The notes beneath the pieces were generated by a model. It was not told where the DNA came from. It made no database searches and was given only the letters and a program-made list of their open reading frames with translations. Below, piece after piece: positions 27,644 to 35,700 of a stretch of 64,000 nucleotides of DNA; positions within the stretch are counted from its first letter, which is position 1; each line of letters opens with the position of its first letter. The position numbers and the translations under genes are program-made. This stretch comes from Mangrovimonas futianensis. GTDB taxonomy: Bacteria > Bacteroidota > Bacteroidia > Flavobacteriales > Flavobacteriaceae. The stretch lies in the NCBI RefSeq assembly GCF_021245805.1, contig NZ_JAJJNF010000007.1, positions 62,001 through 126,000 on the forward strand, read 5' to 3'.

Positions 27644-29022
27644 TGAGCAAAGCCTATCGATTCAACGCGCTTTTAACAGAAACTGGTTGGTTGACCAACG
27701 CTGTAGTAACCTTAGATGAGACCGGTTGCGTCCTTTCTATCAAGCAAGATGACTTGGCCCAAGCCGAAAACATTAATGGTTTTGCCTTACCGGGATTTCA
27801 AAATGCCCATTCACATGCCTTTCAATATGCTATGGCAGGGTTGGCCGAATTACATGAAGGTAGCGGGCAACCCGATGATTTTTGGAGCTGGAGATCGGCC
27901 ATGTATGACTTGGCATTGCAAGTATCGCCTGAACATCTGGAAGCCATTGCCACCATGTTGTATAGCGAGATGTTGAGACATGGATACACCTCGGTAGCCG
28001 AATTTCATTATGTACACCACGACCCTGACGGAAATCCTTACAGCAACTTAGCTGAACTTGGTTCCCGTTTAATTTCCGCTGCTAAAACAGCAGGAATCCA
28101 AATAACTTTGGTTCCTATGTTCTATCAAAAAGGAGGCTTTGGAAAAGAAGCTGAAAGCAAACAGAAGCGATTTATTTCAAAGACCATTGAGGACTACTAT
28201 CGCTTGTTGGAAAGCAGTGAAAAAGCAGCACAATATTATGACCAGGCAAAAGTTGGCTTGGGGATTCATTCTTTACGAGCCGTAACCGGTGAAGACATCA
28301 TACAGGTGGGCAGAAACTTTGGTAATAACCGACCATTTCACATTCATGTTTCAGAACAAATTAAAGAGATTGAAGACTGTAAAGCCTTTTACCAACAGCG
28401 CCCTGTTGAATGGTTATTGAACAACATGGACCTAAACCCTAACTATCATTTGGTACATGCCACCCATTTAAATGATGATGAAGTTAAGGGGATTGCTACA
28501 TCTGGCGCACATGTGGTTTTGTGCCCTACTACGGAAGGAAACTTAGGAGACGGTCTGTTTAGATTTCACGACTACAAAGCACTTAACGGGTCATGGAGTA
28601 TCGGCACCGATAGCCATATAGGAATCAGTCCGATGGAAGAATTACGTCTTCTAGATTATGGCCAGCGTTTAACGACCCATAAGCGCAACACCTTTTACCT
28701 ACCCTACCATGGGGACAGTGGTTTGAATGCCATCACTATGGCCTACAAAGCCGGAAGACAAGCCATGGGGCGCTCACATGAATCCTTTTTTGAAATTGGG
28801 CAACCTTTTAACACAGTGATCTTTGATGCCAATTCGCCTCTTATGGCGGCTACCAATATAAAACATATATGCAATACCATAGTGTATGCTAGTGATGTGT
28901 CTCATATTTTGGGTACCATGGTTGCTGGGGAGTGGATCACGTTTAAAGGACATCACCACAATCAAGGACACATTGTATCCGATTTTGTAAAAGCTTTGAG
29001 AGACCTGAAATCGAGATTATAA
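27643..29022 (+). CDS. hutF: formimidoylglutamate deiminase
   Basis: 459 residues, amidohydrolase superfamily, removes ammonia from N-formimino-glutamate to give N-formylglutamate, the substrate of the coupled hutG. Metal ligands are readable: HSH in FQNAHSHAFQ (about 52-54), HIH in FHIHVSEQ (about 230), H in LVHATHL and D in GTDSHIG (about 325-330). Together with hutG it shows that this organism uses the deiminase route rather than direct hydrolysis by an arginase-type enzyme. Confidence 0.93.
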   Translation: MSKAYRFNALLTETGWLTNAVVTLDETGCVLSIKQDDLAQAENINGFALPGFQNAHSHAFQYAMAGLAELHEGSGQPDDFWSWRSAMYDLALQVSPEHLEAIATMLYSEMLRHGYTSVAEFHYVHHDPDGNPYSNLAELGSRLISAAKTAGIQITLVPMFYQKGGFGKEAESKQKRFISKTIEDYYRLLESSEKAAQYYDQAKVGLGIHSLRAVTGEDIIQVGRNFGNNRPFHIHVSEQIKEIEDCKAFYQQRPVEWLLNNMDLNPNYHLVHATHLNDDEVKGIATSGAHVVLCPTTEGNLGDGLFRFHDYKALNGSWSIGTDSHIGISPMEELRLLDYGQRLTTHKRNTFYLPYHGDSGLNAITMAYKAGRQAMGRSHESFFEIGQPFNTVIFDANSPLMAATNIKHICNTIVYASDVSHILGTMVAGEWITFKGHHHNQGHIVSDFVKALRDLKSRL

Positions 29023-29026
29023 AATC

Positions 29027-29485
29027 TTAGGAACGAGGCTTCCCTATTCCACGGTCATACATGACGATACTTCCGGCAACAGATACATTGAGGCTAAGTT
29101 GAGAAGTGAACTTTACCAAATGATGGCTTTTCTCAATCGCCTTCTTGGAAAGACCGTGATCTTCGGCACCCAATAAGTAGACACAACGTCTTGGATGGTG
29201 AAAGGTTTCCAGAGGTTCGGCATCCTCTGTTAATTCCACACCTACCAGTCTGGCTCCCTTTGGTAAGTTGTTGTAAAACTCTTCAAAGGTATCGTAATGA
29301 AAATAAGGCATAGCCTTGACCGCATTGTGGGTATCACAAGCCTGTTTGGCATATCGGTTTCCTATAGTAAATATAAAACTGGCTCCCATATTTTGGGCAG
29401 ACCGCCAAAGCACCCCTAAATTCTCTGGGGTTTTCCCATTTTGAATCCCGATTCCGAAAAACTCATTGACAAAATTATCGTTCAT
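29027..29485 (-). CDS. SpoU/TrmH-family RNA 2'-O-methyltransferase
   Basis: 152 residues from MNDNFVNEFFGIG; an upstream ATG at 29506 would add seven atypical residues. The SPOUT fold motifs are present: NLGVLWRSAQNMGASFIFTIG (motif 1), YLLGAEDHGLSK (motif 2) and LSLNVSVAGSIVMYDRG (motif 3), the trefoil-knot SAM site. It is short and catalytic-domain only. The target, a tRNA or rRNA ribose, cannot be told from sequence. Convergent with hutF, four bases apart. Confidence 0.88.
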   Translation of the reverse strand: MNDNFVNEFFGIGIQNGKTPENLGVLWRSAQNMGASFIFTIGNRYAKQACDTHNAVKAMPYFHYDTFEEFYNNLPKGARLVGVELTEDAEPLETFHHPRRCVYLLGAEDHGLSKKAIEKSHHLVKFTSQLSLNVSVAGSIVMYDRGIGKPRS

Positions 29486-29582
29486 GATGCAAAGGTAACA
29501 ATTCAAGGAAGCTTAAAAAGCTGGGTGTATCTCCAAGTTTGATGAAATGGATGTTGTAACTTTACCAACAACCTGACAGCAG

Positions 29583-30338
29583 ATGACCATACAAGTTTGT
29601 TCAGATTTACACCTGGAATTAAAAGAGAACCGCGAGTGGTTTAAAAAGCATCCCATTATACCAAAGGGCGATATTTTAATCATTGCTGGTGACACCTACT
29701 TTTTAAACCGAAACTACGCCAAACTAGACTTTATCAAACAAGCATCTCAGGATTTTAAAGAGGTCTTTCTCATTCCCGGGAACCATGAATTTTACGGTGG
29801 TTATGATGCCGCTTATGCTTTATATCCTATTGTAAAAAACATTGCCCCCAATGTCACGTTGCTAAATAACACCTCCTTACAAATAGATGATTATACCTTT
29901 ATTTTTTCGACCATGTGGTCGCATATCAGCAAGCAGATGTATGAAGTGATTAACGGCATGATTGATTTTAGAAACATCATTTATAAAGGCGGTCAATTTT
30001 ACATGCACCATTTCAATAAACTACATAATAAGTCCTTTGAGTTTATTTCGGACGAAGTTCAAAAGAAGGGAAAAAAGGTAGTGGTTACCCATCATTTACC
30101 CAGCACCCAATGCCACCTCCCTGAATTTAAGGGCAACTTGTTGAGTGAAGCCTTTTGTACCGATAAAACCGAATTCATCTCCAAAAACAACATTCAATAT
30201 TGGATTTATGGACACAGCCATGGCAACCAAAGGGATTTTGAAATTTCCGGAACCAAGATGGTCACTAACCAGTTTGGCTATATCCATTCTGAAGAACATC
30301 ACGATTTCAATTATGAAAAAACCTTAGTCTTAACTTAA
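29583..30338 (+). CDS. metallophosphoesterase
   Basis: 251 residues, calcineurin-type fold. Metal ligands: D-x-H in CSDLHLE (about 7-11), GDTYF, PGNHEFYGG (about 61-69), THHLPS (about 163-168) and YGHSHGN (about 205-211). No signal peptide, so cytoplasmic. The substrate (a phosphodiester or nucleotide) is unknown. It starts a short accessory run and ends 11 bases before a broken VOC-family gene. Confidence 0.88.
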   Translation: MTIQVCSDLHLELKENREWFKKHPIIPKGDILIIAGDTYFLNRNYAKLDFIKQASQDFKEVFLIPGNHEFYGGYDAAYALYPIVKNIAPNVTLLNNTSLQIDDYTFIFSTMWSHISKQMYEVINGMIDFRNIIYKGGQFYMHHFNKLHNKSFEFISDEVQKKGKKVVVTHHLPSTQCHLPEFKGNLLSEAFCTDKTEFISKNNIQYWIYGHSHGNQRDFEISGTKMVTNQFGYIHSEEHHDFNYEKTLVLT

Positions 30339-30349
30339 AACTTCAAGAC

Positions 30350-30699
30350 ATGAAAACTTTAACAGCCACCCGAATCAACATCATGATATCCCATATGGAT
30401 CAAAGTATTCTGTTTTATACGGAAGTTTTGGGATTACATTTATTGAATCATTGGGGACGACCATTATGCCGAAGTACAAGCCGCCAATGTGATTTTGGGT
30501 CTGCACCCTACCAAAGAAAACACCCAAACAGGTAATAATTTGAGTATCGGGCTTGGGGTTACCAACTTTGACGAAGCGGTTGCTGACTTAACCCGCCAAA
30601 GGTATTCTCTTTAATGTTGAAAAGGATCGTTACATCAGACTGGCCCATTTTAAAGACCCAGACCAAAATGCTCTATATTTGGCAGAAGTTCAAGAATAA
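30350..30699 (+). pseudogene. VOC (glyoxalase-like) family gene with two frameshifts
   Basis: Three reading-frame pieces read as one protein. Frame 1 gives MKTLTATRINIMISHMDQS and a VLGLHLLNHWG end; near 30453 the frame slips at a GGGG run and continues DDHYAEVQAANVILGLHPTK through NNLSIGLGVTNFDEAVADL; near 30599 it slips again and ends GILFNVEKDRYIRLAHFKD then DQNALYLAEVQE. The pieces match a single-domain VOC fold, ending in the usual HFKDPDxN segment. Each slip looks like one extra base, or two lost. Start and stop are intact, so decay is recent or the assembly has errors. Confidence 0.85.
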
Positions 30700-30728
30700 A
30701 AAAAGCAGAAGGTTCCTTCTGCTTTTCT
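30698..30728. terminator. bidirectional terminator
   Basis: Hairpin with arms AAAAGCAGAA and TTCTGCTTTT around GGTTCC, A-run left and T-run right, between the broken VOC gene (+) and the alcohol dehydrogenase gene (-). Confidence 0.85.
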
Positions 30729-30735
30729 ATTTGAT

Positions 30736-31782
30736 TTATTTCTTAAGAGATGCCATATCAATGACAAAGCGGTATTTGACATCGGCATCAACCACACGCT
30801 CCCAGGCTTTATTCACCTCTTGAATATCTATCATTTCTACATCGGGTAACACTTGGTGCTCGCCACAAAAATCCAGCATCTCTTGGGTTTCCTTAATCCC
30901 TCCTATCATGGAACCTGCTATATTTTTACGTTTTGAAATAAGCGCTCCACCGTGTACTTTAGAAAGCGGTTCAATGGCACCCACCATGGCCATGGTTGTA
31001 TCCCGTTTCATCAATCCCAAATACGGATTCACATCATGATCAACAGGAACCGTGTTCAGTAAAAAGTCAAAGGAATTAGCATGTTCTTTCATTTGTTTGG
31101 CATCGGTGCTTATAAGTACCTCATCGGCTCCCAAAGCTTCAGCATCACCTGCTTTGCCTGGAGACCTAGTGATCATCACTGTGTGGGCACCTAAGGCATG
31201 GGCAAACTTGATTCCCATATGGCCCAATCCGCCTAAACCAATAACCCCTACTTTATCTCCTTTTTTCACATTCCAATGCTTTAATGGCGACCAAGTGGTA
31301 ATACCAGCACACAATAGAGGTGCTACCTTGGCAGTATCCAAACTTTCTGGAATGCTTAGTACAAATGCCTCATCTACCACCACGCTTTCCGAATACCCGC
31401 CATAAGTATGTCCGCCGGTATGTGGGTCGTGACTGTTATAGGTAAACGTAGCTCCAGTTTCACAGTATTGCTCCAAATCATCTTGACAGGAATGACAGGT
31501 TCTACAGGAATCCACCATACAACCCACACCCACCAAATCACCTTCCTTGTGACGCGTCACCTCGTTACCTACTGCAGTTACCCTTCCTATAATCTCATGT
31601 CCAGGAACCACCGGATATTTGGCTGGTCCCCATTCACTGCGGGCAGTGTGTATATCACTGTGACAAACACCACAGTACAAAATATCTAAATGAACATCTG
31701 TGGGCTTTAACCCTCTGCGTTCAATTTGAATCGGTTCTAAATCTTTATCTTTGGCATGTGCGCCATATGCTTTAACTGTCAT
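30736..31782 (-). CDS. zinc-dependent NAD(P) alcohol dehydrogenase (cinnamyl/YahK-like)
   Basis: 348 residues, medium-chain dehydrogenase. Catalytic zinc: CGVCHSDIH (about 36-44) and GHE (about 62-64); structural zinc CRTCHSCQDDLEQYC (about 93-107, the CxxCxxCx7C pattern); Rossmann GLGGLGHMG (about 183-191). It reduces aldehydes or oxidises alcohols, probably NADPH-linked; the physiological substrate is unknown. The upstream LLM gene ends two bases before its start, so they are co-transcribed. Confidence 0.93.
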   Translation of the reverse strand: MTVKAYGAHAKDKDLEPIQIERRGLKPTDVHLDILYCGVCHSDIHTARSEWGPAKYPVVPGHEIIGRVTAVGNEVTRHKEGDLVGVGCMVDSCRTCHSCQDDLEQYCETGATFTYNSHDPHTGGHTYGGYSESVVVDEAFVLSIPESLDTAKVAPLLCAGITTWSPLKHWNVKKGDKVGVIGLGGLGHMGIKFAHALGAHTVMITRSPGKAGDAEALGADEVLISTDAKQMKEHANSFDFLLNTVPVDHDVNPYLGLMKRDTTMAMVGAIEPLSKVHGGALISKRKNIAGSMIGGIKETQEMLDFCGEHQVLPDVEMIDIQEVNKAWERVVDADVKYRFVIDMASLKK

Positions 31783-31784
31783 CT

Positions 31785-32828
31785 TTATTGTTGTTTTAGT
31801 GATTTTCTTATTTCTGGAACCACTTTGGTTCCATACAATTCTATGGCCTTCATTAAATCTTTATGTGCAGGCCCGCCCACATCTATATGGGCCACATATC
31901 TAGTTAAGCCAAACATTTCTATCAGACTTAATATTTTATCTACTACTTGATTGGGTTCTCCCATAAAAAGAGCGCCTTCGGGAGATATTCCTCCTTCAAA
32001 CTGCGCTTGGGTATAAGGTGACCACCCTCTGCTTTTCCCCACCCGATCCATTTGTGCTGCATATAGCGGAAAATACTCAGCTAGTAAATCCTCTCTTGAA
32101 GCCGTCAAATAGGTATGTGAATGCACGCCTATTTGCATGGAGCCCATATCATGACCATGATTTTCATACTCCTGCTTGTAAAAATCTATCAAGGGTTTAA
32201 ACTGTTGTGGCATCCCACCAATGATGGCAAAAATAATAGGCAATCCTAATTTGGCGGCTCTATAAACCGATTCAGGCGTGCCCCCTACAGCTACCCAAAT
32301 AGGTAAAGGTTTTTCGGGTCTGGGATAAATGGTTTGCTCATGCAAGGATGCCCTAAAGTTTCCTTGCCAAGTCACCGTTCCCTCGGCATTAAGCTTTAAT
32401 AGCAACTGTAGTTTTTCTTCAAACAAGGCGTGATAGTCCTTTAAATCATACCCAAACAAGGGGAAGGATTCTATAAAACTACCCCGACCTGCACATATTT
32501 CTGCCCGCCCATCTGAAAGCAGATCGAGCGTTGCAAAATCCTGGTATACCTTTACGGGATCGGAGGAACTTAAAACCGTAACCCCACTACTTAACTTGAT
32601 ATGTTTAGTCACAGAAGCCATGGCTGCCAAGACAATTTCTGGGGAGGCCACGGCGTAATCTGGACGGTGGTGCTCCCCAAGAACCAAGGCATCCAAACCC
32701 AATTGATCTGCCAATTTTATTTGCTCAAGCATTTGTGCTAAACGCTCTTTTGGAGGTTGGGCTTGATTGGTATGCCTGTCGAATGAAAGATCTCCAAACA
32801 TGCCCAGACCAAATTCTATTTGATTCAT
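31785..32828 (-). CDS. LLM-class flavin-dependent oxidoreductase (luciferase-like)
   Basis: 347 residues, TIM-barrel bacterial-luciferase fold using FMNH2/F420-type flavin chemistry. Segments: FGLGMFGDLSFD, LVLGEHHRPDYAVASPEI, GVTVLSSSDPVKVYQDFATLDLLSDGRAEI with the AGRGSF end, and PIWVAVGGTPESVYRAAKLGLP. The substrate is unknown. Second of three tandem oxidoreductase genes; 23 bases separate it from the aldo/keto reductase gene upstream. Confidence 0.9.
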   Translation of the reverse strand: MNQIEFGLGMFGDLSFDRHTNQAQPPKERLAQMLEQIKLADQLGLDALVLGEHHRPDYAVASPEIVLAAMASVTKHIKLSSGVTVLSSSDPVKVYQDFATLDLLSDGRAEICAGRGSFIESFPLFGYDLKDYHALFEEKLQLLLKLNAEGTVTWQGNFRASLHEQTIYPRPEKPLPIWVAVGGTPESVYRAAKLGLPIIFAIIGGMPQQFKPLIDFYKQEYENHGHDMGSMQIGVHSHTYLTASREDLLAEYFPLYAAQMDRVGKSRGWSPYTQAQFEGGISPEGALFMGEPNQVVDKILSLIEMFGLTRYVAHIDVGGPAHKDLMKAIELYGTKVVPEIRKSLKQQ

Positions 32829-32851
32829 AGTATTGATAGTACTTTACAGAT

Positions 32852-33817
32852 TTAGGAATTGATGGTATTTACAGGACTACTGGCCTTATCCAACAGTTCC
32901 AAATCTTCGGCATCCAAATTCAAAAGCGGTGCTTCAAACAATGTTTTTAACTGAGATTGACTGGTAGCACTAGCTATTGGTGCCCCAATGGTAGGCTGTG
33001 ACAACAACCAAGCCAAAGACACGGTTGCTGGAGTGGTTTGATGTTTGTTTGAAACCGTATCAAGAGCTTCAAGTATGGCGAGTCCTTTATCATTCAGGTA
33101 CTTTTTAACACTACCACCACGCGGACTTTTTTCCAAATCTGCTTCTGAACGGTATTTACCCGTTAAAAATCCCGAAGCCAATGACCAATAAGGAAACACC
33201 GTAAGTCCGTATTGTTCTGCTAGGGGTCGGTATGTGGATTCAAAATCCCTTTCCAATAAATTGTAATGCGGTTGTAGTGCCTGGTATTTGGGCAAACCAT
33301 ATTTCTCTGAGGCTTGAAAGGAGTCGTGTATTCTTTCTGGGGATAAATTGGAAGCCGCAATATACCTTACCTTCCCAGCCCGTATGATTTCTTGATAAGC
33401 TTCTAGGGTTTCCTCAACTGGTGTTACCTCATCATCAAAGTGGGTGTAATACAAATCGATATAGTCGGTTTGCAAGCGTGTTAAGGATTGATCAACTGCC
33501 TTAAAAATATGTTTTTTGCTGGTATCTTTAGGATGTATTCCCGTTTCTCCTCCCACTTTGGTAGCCATAATGACCTGTTCCCTATTTTTCCTCTCTTTCA
33601 TCCATTTACCTAAAATGGTTTCAGACTGTCCGCCTCCTTTACCATCTACCCAGTAGGAATACATATCGGCGGTATCGATAAAATTAAAGCCTTGATCTAT
33701 AAAGGCATCTAAAATGTGGAAGGATTCTTTTTCATTAAGGGTCCAGCCAAACACATTGCCTCCCAAATTTATGGGAGCAACCTGCAGGTCTGTTTGACCT
33801 ATTTTTATTTTTTTCAT
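32852..33817 (-). CDS. aldo/keto reductase
   Basis: 321 residues, NADPH-dependent TIM barrel. The catalytic tetrad is visible: Asp and Tyr in FIDTADMYSYW (about 46-56), Lys in VIMATKVGG (about 82-86) and His in DLYYTHFDD (about 122-130). Likely acts on aldehydes or ketones. First gene of a three-gene minus-strand run, AKR - LLM oxidoreductase - zinc alcohol dehydrogenase, that looks like a redox or detoxification cassette. Confidence 0.92.
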   Translation of the reverse strand: MKKIKIGQTDLQVAPINLGGNVFGWTLNEKESFHILDAFIDQGFNFIDTADMYSYWVDGKGGGQSETILGKWMKERKNREQVIMATKVGGETGIHPKDTSKKHIFKAVDQSLTRLQTDYIDLYYTHFDDEVTPVEETLEAYQEIIRAGKVRYIAASNLSPERIHDSFQASEKYGLPKYQALQPHYNLLERDFESTYRPLAEQYGLTVFPYWSLASGFLTGKYRSEADLEKSPRGGSVKKYLNDKGLAILEALDTVSNKHQTTPATVSLAWLLSQPTIGAPIASATSQSQLKTLFEAPLLNLDAEDLELLDKASSPVNTINS

Positions 33818-33961
33818 GATGTTTTACTTAAGAAGTCCTAAGTTATCTAAATACCAAGAAAACAAGGGGCTTTGGACTGTTATAATATTCTTAAAATGAT
33901 TTAGCCAATAGCCCATTGAGTGTTAACATTTTACAATTATCATATGGCCCTAGTGTCCAAA

Positions 33962-34264
33962 TTAGTTTGAAGACGTACACCCTTGATTCAATAATTTCAA
34001 GGTAAGTTTTTGGTAAACTGTAAGTACGGCCAAACGTTCTTCTTTGGTCTTATACTTGTTGGCAGACCCATAGATAGGTTTCTGTCTTTTCAGTTTTCCA
34101 GTCTCTGGGTCGGCAAAGGAAAAATAGACATACCATCTCTTTTTGATGTCACCTTTTCCCGTATAGATTTTGGGGGTGGAAAATTTCTGCTTCAATGACA
34201 AATCGTATTCACTTTCGTATTCATTTTCGTATTCACGCTCTAAGAGCTCCGTAAAATTAAGCAT
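33962..34264 (-). pseudogene. truncated tyrosine recombinase (N-terminal fragment)
   Basis: 100 residues. The segment RWYVYFSFADPETGKLKRQ then PIYGSANKYKTKEERLAVL is the N-terminal SAM-like DNA-binding start seen in flavobacterial site-specific tyrosine recombinases, which run to 400 residues or so. The frame stops at GCTSSN, and nothing downstream resembles the catalytic core (R-H-R-Y). It begins two bases after the terminator T-run of the initiator tRNA, the typical place of an element integrated at a tRNA 3' end. Best read as an integrase stump; expression is doubtful. Confidence 0.78.
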
Positions 34265-34297
34265 AAAAAAAACGGTTTGGAAGCTCCAAACCGTTTA
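34265..34297 (-). terminator. terminator of the initiator tRNA gene
   Basis: Hairpin with arms AAACGGTTTGG and CCAAACCGTTT (34270-34296), followed on the minus strand by a run of eight T. It lies 22 bases beyond the tRNA and directly abuts the integrase fragment. Confidence 0.85.
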
Positions 34298-34318
34298 ATA
34301 CTGCGACTTTGTCATTTG

Positions 34319-34391
<73 letters not shown>

Positions 34392-34452
34392 ATATTGGAC
34401 TGCAAATATACAACCCTTTTTACTTTATGCAAGAATAATACTAAAAAAATTA

Positions 34453-34632
34453 TTACTCCATAGATTTTGCCTCAAATCCAGTGAGCTCAAGACTATTTGA
34501 AACAGCCTGAACTTTAATGGGATTACAACACACTTCGCAATCATCAATATACTCCTGATTTTTAATGGAAACGTCAATTAACATAGAAATGGTTTCCCAA
34601 CAATATGGGCATGTAAAGAAGTGCTCTATCAT
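34453..34632 (-). CDS. CPxCG-motif cysteine-rich mini-protein
   Basis: 59 residues, starting MIEHFFTCPYCWETISMLID. Two Cys pairs, CPYC (8-11) and CEVCC (about 31-35), form the zinc-ribbon of the Cys_rich_CPXCG family. These tiny conserved proteins have no known function. The clean frame, start and family match support it as a real gene between the initiator tRNA and the LRR gene. Confidence 0.85.
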   Translation of the reverse strand: MIEHFFTCPYCWETISMLIDVSIKNQEYIDDCEVCCNPIKVQAVSNSLELTGFEAKSME

Positions 34633-34643
34633 TTAAATAAGAT

Positions 34644-34682
34644 ACAAAAAAAAAGAGGTCTTAGGGAACCTCTTTTTTTTCA
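34644..34682 (-). terminator. terminator of the LRR protein gene
   Basis: Hairpin AGAGGT/ACCTCT flanked by an eight-A run and an eight-T run, so it could act in both directions. It lies 25 bases past the LRR gene stop and just before the CPxCG gene start. Confidence 0.75.
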
Positions 34683-34704
34683 AAATTCAATTTATAATTG
34701 GCTA

Positions 34705-35532
34705 TTAATCTTCGCTAAATTCTGTGGCATAACCTTCTTCCTCATTTGCAGGTAACTTCATAATAGTTGGAGGATTCTGTCCAACAACACTCACATATTC
34801 CTTATCCAATTGATTATCACTTACCATAAAAACATCTAGATGCGGAAGCGTTCCTAACTCAAACGGCACAGTACCTGTTAATTGATTTGTGGAAAGAATA
34901 AGTTCCTTTAAATGTTGTAGTTGCCCAATACCCTTTGGAATAGAACCAAACAATTTATTATCAAGCAGGCATAATACTTCTAAACTAGATAAACTTTCTA
35001 TTTCTTTTGGTATGGTTCCAGTAAGTTCATTACTCCCCAAATGAAGTACTTTCAATGAGGTCAAATTTTTAATTTCCTTTGGAATTTCTCCAGAAAACTG
35101 ATTGCTATACAATTTCAAGGTTTCCAACTTGGACAATTCACAAACTTGAGTAGGAATGTTTCCTGTCAATTGATTCATGTATAACTGAAGTGATTTCAAA
35201 TTTTGAAGTCTAACTATAGACTGTGGAATGTTACCTATTAATTTATTAAACCCAAGATTCAGTTCTTCTAAGTGTTCTAAGTCTCCTAATTCAGTTGGTA
35301 ACTTCCCTTGAAGGTTATTATATTCCAGACTAACCCCTACTACATGATCATTTTCTACATCAACACCAAACCAGGAGTTCACGTCTTGATCTAAATTCCA
35401 TTTTGTAGTCCATTCATTTCCATTCGTAGATTCATACAAAGCAAGTAAAGCCGATTTTTCTTTAGGAGAAACGTCGGCAAACAAATAAACCGAAACAAAA
35501 AAGAAGGCAATAAGTAGTTTAATAGTCTTCAT
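34705..35532 (-). CDS. secreted leucine-rich-repeat protein, plant-type repeats
   Basis: 275 residues: signal peptide (1-19), the cap ALLALYESTNGNEWTTKWN like the N-terminal cap of plant and bacterial LRR proteins, then about seven 24-residue repeats of the form NxLxGxIPxxIxxLxxLxxLxL (for example NQLTGNIPTQV and NELTGTIPKEI) covering roughly 70-245, and an acidic tail EEEGYATEFSED. No sorting domain of the type IX system is obvious. Probably a periplasmic or surface binding protein; the partner is unknown. Confidence 0.88.
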   Translation of the reverse strand: MKTIKLLIAFFFVSVYLFADVSPKEKSALLALYESTNGNEWTTKWNLDQDVNSWFGVDVENDHVVGVSLEYNNLQGKLPTELGDLEHLEELNLGFNKLIGNIPQSIVRLQNLKSLQLYMNQLTGNIPTQVCELSKLETLKLYSNQFSGEIPKEIKNLTSLKVLHLGSNELTGTIPKEIESLSSLEVLCLLDNKLFGSIPKGIGQLQHLKELILSTNQLTGTVPFELGTLPHLDVFMVSDNQLDKEYVSVVGQNPPTIMKLPANEEEGYATEFSED

Positions 35533-35700
35533 TGGTTAGTGATTTGGGTTAATCTCTAAACAATATTAGACTCAAATCTGATGAAAAACAAATTTTTTCG
35601 ATGAAATGCAAAGGTAATTCTGACTAAATCCTACTTCAATACCTTCATAAACACCCCTAAACCACCAAAATCATTGATTTTCATACAGATATAAATTTAA

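Noticed and set aside
34010..34198. 62-codon plus-strand frame opposite the recombinase fragment
   Set aside because: The minus strand carries a recognisable recombinase N-terminus; the opposite frame has no motif.
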